Shown here one piece after another: positions 6,447 through 9,236 of a stretch of 9,236 nt of DNA; positions within the stretch are counted from its first letter, which is position 1; the number at the start of each line of letters is the position of its first letter. The DNA is taken from NCBI GenBank assembly GCA_946405655.1, contig CAMJHX010000041.1:1-9236 (forward strand). The letters are read 5' to 3'. This DNA is from an uncultured Clostridia bacterium (GTDB taxonomy: Bacteria > Bacillota > Clostridia > Oscillospirales > Oscillospiraceae). Below the pieces are notes generated by a model. That model ran no database searches, was not told the DNA's origin, and was given only the letters and a program-made list of their open reading frames with translations. Both the position numbers and the translations under genes were made by a program.

Positions 6447-8579
6447 ATGAAGAAGAGGACCTATATTCAGGCGACCACGGAGCTGGATCAGCCCTATCTG
6501 TTCGTCAGCTACGCCCGAACGGACACCCAGCGCGTGGAGGCGATCCTGAACATTCTCTATCGCCGGGGCTTCCGGATCTGGTACGACGAGCACGGCGTGG
6601 GGATCTCCGCCGCCGAGGACTGGTATGAAACCATCATGACCCGGATCGACCAGAGCGCCGCGTTTCTGGCGTTCATATCCAACGCGACGGAATACCGCCC
6701 CGTCGTGATCAAGGAGATCACAAAGGCGCTCCGGAAAAAGGAAATCGATCCCAATTACCGGATCGTATTCGTGTTTCTGGAAAAGGTGTCCGCAGAGGGC
6801 TTTCCGCCGCGCATCCGGCAGGAAATGCGCAAATATCAATTTATCGATTTTCAAAAACGCGGCGGCGTCACAGAGTCGCTGATCCGTTCGCTGAACAGCG
6901 TGCGTTGGCCGGACGGCCTCGTCGATCAGGCATACCGCAAGGCGGCAGGCCTGCAGCCGTGGGTCCCGCTGCGGGAGGATGACAGGGAAACGCTGGACAG
7001 CCTCGATCTGTACTGGCGCACCCCTGTGCAGACCTATCGTCAGGCGGCAAAAAAGCAGTCCGCCGTTTCCACGCTCGGGAGCTACAGCTATTACGCCCTG
7101 TCTCCGGAGCAGCTGGACCGCGGCCTCGCTTACCCCATCGCGATGGACAACCAGTGGATCCCTCAGTCGCTCTACGACAGCGAAAAGCTGTATCAGACCG
7201 GCCTCACGGACCCGGAGTTCTCCTCCGTCGTCGTCGCGGCGCAGCGGCGCGAGATCCTGCGGAGCCTGCTGCACAATTGGAACATCATTGTCAACCGCGC
7301 CTCGATCCTGAACAGCCGCGTGTTCTTCAACTGGTATGATCCCGCGCACTGTGAGTATGACGCGTTCCGCGGCCTGATCCGGGACACCTCGATCATCGTC
7401 TATCTGTTTAAGGAGGACTGTCCCACCTATATTTCAGAAACCTTTGACGTCAGCCCGGAAAACAGACGGGCCTGGACCGCGTTTTGCCGCGACACAGAGG
7501 TCTGCTGCCTGAGACTGGACTGGGAGAGCGAGGAGACCAACCGGTATGAAACCTCTGTTTATCTGACCTACCTGTTCCATGACTTCTGCCTCTCCCTTGC
7601 CGATGACGACGACTGCCTGCGCGAGCTCGCCAAAGTGTTCCGGATCCCGGACAAGGATCCCTCCGGCGGCGGCAGGACCTTCGATGCGTTCGTGCAGCAG
7701 TGGAGAGCCGTTCAGGACCGCGTCATCTCCTTTCGCCGGTCGCAGAAAGACGGCGAGCAGAAACATTTTTCAAGAGAGCAGTTTTATCGCTCGTTCCTGG
7801 TGGATTATCCGAAGAACAAGGTTCAGCTCGGGATCCTGGACCGCACAAAAGGCGTCTTCGTGCCGGAGCTGAAGCAGGTGATCGACTTTTACTACGCCCT
7901 CAACCTGCCGCTGGCGCTCGGCATTCAGCCCCAGATCCCTCTGGACAGCGTTTTGACGGTCGGCAACATCTTCAGCCGCATCCCACAGAACGAGCTGCGG
8001 GAGATCCAGGCGGATGAGCTGACCTTCGCCGTCTCCGAATTTCACAGCGATTTTCTGCGCAGCGCGCTTCGGCTGCCGGTCGGCGCGGAGCCGGGGCTGG
8101 GGGACGTCGCGGCGCTCAGGGGGCTGCGGGCGTGGCGCGAATACCTGCGGGCTGTGACCGAGGTGAAGAAGCGCTCCCATCTGGAGCAGCTCGATTTCAC
8201 GGACATCGAAAAGATCTGGACCCGCTTCCGCGCCTTTTTGCGCGCGGCGGAGCGGTCGCTGCCAGCATACGACTGGGAAAAGCAAAACGGCGCATTGTCC
8301 ATCGTCTATTATTTCGGCGAGACCAAGCTCGTCACCGTCTATGAGCAGAAGAGAAAGCGCTTTCATCAGACGATATCGGATTGGGAATCCGATCCGGCTC
8401 TGAACAGAAAGTGCATGCTGCGCGTGAATTTTGTATTCTGCGACGTTCTGCTGCCCGATGCGCAAACGCTCTTCACAACGGAATACCGGCTGTTCGAGGG
8501 AAAAACCCATCAAAACGGCGTGGTCTTCTACCGGAGCCTGCTGAATAAGCTGCTTGCGCTCGGCTTTGAATCCGTCTGA
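6447..8579 (+). CDS. TIR-domain protein with large uncharacterised C-terminal region
   Basis: 710-aa, probably cytosolic protein. The N-terminal TIR domain (about 14-135) shows the usual order: YLFVSYARTD (17-26, box 1), GFRIWYDEHGVG (41-52, strand B and BB loop), DWYETIMTRIDQSAAFLAFIS (58-78, helix C and strand D) and the later YRIVFVFLEKV (104-114). By position relative to strand D, Glu61 is the best candidate for the glutamate that catalyses NAD+ cleavage in enzymatic TIR domains; Glu57 is an alternative. TIR domains of this type cleave NAD+ to ADP-ribose or cyclic derivatives, or else act as adaptors. Residues from about 150 to 710 match nothing I recognise. They include HNWNIIVNRASILNSRVFF (276-294) next to GLIRDTSIIVYLF (309-321), and an acidic DDDDC near 386-390. 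No membrane segment is obvious. The ATG at 6447 follows GGGGGA (6430-6435). The stop overlaps the ribosome site of the Nudix gene, so translation is probably coupled. Confidence 0.85.
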   Translation: MKKRTYIQATTELDQPYLFVSYARTDTQRVEAILNILYRRGFRIWYDEHGVGISAAEDWYETIMTRIDQSAAFLAFISNATEYRPVVIKEITKALRKKEIDPNYRIVFVFLEKVSAEGFPPRIRQEMRKYQFIDFQKRGGVTESLIRSLNSVRWPDGLVDQAYRKAAGLQPWVPLREDDRETLDSLDLYWRTPVQTYRQAAKKQSAVSTLGSYSYYALSPEQLDRGLAYPIAMDNQWIPQSLYDSEKLYQTGLTDPEFSSVVVAAQRREILRSLLHNWNIIVNRASILNSRVFFNWYDPAHCEYDAFRGLIRDTSIIVYLFKEDCPTYISETFDVSPENRRAWTAFCRDTEVCCLRLDWESEETNRYETSVYLTYLFHDFCLSLADDDDCLRELAKVFRIPDKDPSGGGRTFDAFVQQWRAVQDRVISFRRSQKDGEQKHFSREQFYRSFLVDYPKNKVQLGILDRTKGVFVPELKQVIDFYYALNLPLALGIQPQIPLDSVLTVGNIFSRIPQNELREIQADELTFAVSEFHSDFLRSALRLPVGAEPGLGDVAALRGLRAWREYLRAVTEVKKRSHLEQLDFTDIEKIWTRFRAFLRAAERSLPAYDWEKQNGALSIVYYFGETKLVTVYEQKRKRFHQTISDWESDPALNRKCMLRVNFVFCDVLLPDAQTLFTTEYRLFEGKTHQNGVVFYRSLLNKLLALGFESV

Positions 8580-8585
8580 AAGGAG
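8579..8585 (+). promoter_or_regulatory. Ribosome binding site for the Nudix gene, overlapping the TIR stop codon
   Basis: AAAGGAG begins at the last base of the TIR gene's TGA and sits 6 nt before the GTG at 8592. It decides this GTG as the Nudix start and indicates translational coupling of the two genes. Confidence 0.8.
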
Positions 8586-8591
8586 AAGCTC

Positions 8592-9236
8592 GTGTTTACG
8601 GAAGAATATTTTGAATCGGACGCCTGGCAGGACTATCTGCGTCTGAAGGCGCAGAGGCCGGAGGCGTTTGCGGACAGTCCGGAGCTGTCCTTCTGCACCG
8701 ACCCGGCGGCCATTCTTTCCCTGATGAACCGAACCGGGCAGAGGCTCGGCGTATTGTACCGCAGCGCCTATTCCGTTCTGGTGGTCGATCCGGTCACCGC
8801 CCCGGACGGATCCGTCTTTGCATATGAGCGCATCCTGCCGGCGGCGGAAGGCGCCGTAGTTGCCGTGCCGAAGCTGCACGATCGCTATGTGCTGCTGCGG
8901 CAGTACCGCCACGCGCTGCGCGCGGAGGCGCTCAGCTTCCCCCGCGGCTTCGGAGAGCCCGGACTCGGCGTCCTCAAAAACGCAGCCAAGGAGCTTCTGG
9001 AGGAGATCGGCGCGCGCGTGTCCGATCTGAAGCTGCTGGGCGCGGTCGCGCCGGACAGCGGCCTGCTCGGAGCCCGGGTTTCGGTCGTTCTCTGTCAGTG
9101 CGACCGGATCGAACAGAAGACGGGACACGAGGGCATCCGCCAGGCGCTGCTGATGACAGAGGACGAGCTGCGCGAGCGCATCGCCTCCGGCGAGATCACG
9201 GACGGCTACACGCTCGCGGCGTGGGCGCTGCTGCAC
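8592..9236 (+). CDS. Nudix hydrolase, ADP-ribose pyrophosphatase-like (3' end outside window)
   Basis: 215 codons with GTG start, open to the window edge. The Nudix box spans residues 119-141 (8946-9014). It begins GFGEPG and ends KELLEEIGA, so the metal-binding glutamates (E134, E137, E138) and the end glycine (G140) are present. Two canonical positions differ: the Glu of G-x5-E is Leu125 and the Arg of RE is Lys133. The context LLRQYRHAL (101-109), SFPRGFGEPG (115-124), the proline 14 residues after the box glycine (P154, in APDSGLLGARV) and GEITDGYTLAAWALL near the end all fit the ADP-ribose/nucleoside-diphosphate-sugar pyrophosphatase branch, which splits ADP-ribose into AMP and ribose 5-phosphate. 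About 80 residues precede the Nudix fold (it seems to start near 80-85), longer than minimal family members. The minus-strand frame over the same DNA is a shadow. Being coupled to a TIR gene suggests the substrate is the TIR product. Confidence 0.87.
   Translation, partial: MFTEEYFESDAWQDYLRLKAQRPEAFADSPELSFCTDPAAILSLMNRTGQRLGVLYRSAYSVLVVDPVTAPDGSVFAYERILPAAEGAVVAVPKLHDRYVLLRQYRHALRAEALSFPRGFGEPGLGVLKNAAKELLEEIGARVSDLKLLGAVAPDSGLLGARVSVVLCQCDRIEQKTGHEGIRQALLMTEDELRERIASGEITDGYTLAAWALLH

Noticed and set aside
6351..7349. 332-codon minus-strand frame over the start of the TIR gene
   Set aside because: The + strand encodes a clear TIR domain there. The minus-strand product is shadow-like, with no ribosome site sought or needed.
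7770..9236. 488-codon open frame on the minus strand opposite the TIR 3' end and the Nudix gene
   Set aside because: It overlaps two + strand genes with recognised motifs (the Nudix box reads cleanly on +) and its product shows no domain.
1..9236. CRISPR arrays, tRNA or rRNA genes, insertion sequences, attachment sites
   Set aside because: No regularly spaced repeats, no transposase or integrase motifs, no flanking inverted or direct repeats around the TIR operon, and no tRNA-like fold were noticed on reading both strands.

Overview
The window looks like chromosomal DNA of a GC-rich member of the Firmicutes, most likely a gut-type Clostridia (Oscillospirales or a near relative). The grounds are GGAGG-type ribosome sites, consensus sigma-A promoters, a lipobox lipoprotein, and a CotH-type surface protein with Ig-like modules and a C-terminal 'TGD + membrane helix + basic tail' anchor. 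This assignment is by recognition only. All full-length genes lie on the + strand. The long minus-strand ORFs are GC-rich shadows of real genes.

Left part (1-4329): the 3' end of a D-2-hydroxyacid dehydrogenase is followed after 20 bp by a propeller-like lipoprotein (TTG start). Then comes a separately promoted 877-aa secreted CotH-kinase protein with InlB-repeat-like, Big2-like and X2-like modules and a wall or membrane anchor. A strong hairpin/T-tract terminator (4292-4329), symmetric enough to work in both directions, closes this part.

Intergenic part (4330-4560): two back-to-back sigma-A promoters. The + strand one (TTGACA-17-TATAAT) is a perfect consensus and drives the right-hand operon. 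The minus-strand one (TTGACG-17-TAAAAT) would make a roughly 150-nt RNA ending at the shared terminator. A 37-codon minus-strand reading frame lies here but has no ribosome site.

Right part (4561-9236): a tightly packed three-gene operon and the most interesting thing in the window. (1) A membrane protein has an N-terminal membrane domain, two TrkA-N-like Rossmann domains and a C-terminal RyR-like domain. (2) A 710-aa protein has an N-terminal TIR domain and about 550 residues I do not recognise. (3) A Nudix hydrolase of ADP-ribose pyrophosphatase type starts at GTG 8592 and is cut by the window end. TIR (often NAD+-cleaving), RyR (a proposed nucleotide-ligand sensor) and Nudix (ADP-ribose hydrolysis) suggest a nucleotide-signal circuit. 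The TIR protein would make an ADP-ribose-type molecule, the RyR/TrkA-N membrane protein would sense it, and the Nudix enzyme would remove it. This could be a Thoeris-like but membrane-targeted defence or stress system. The domain calls are seen in the sequence; the circuit is inference.
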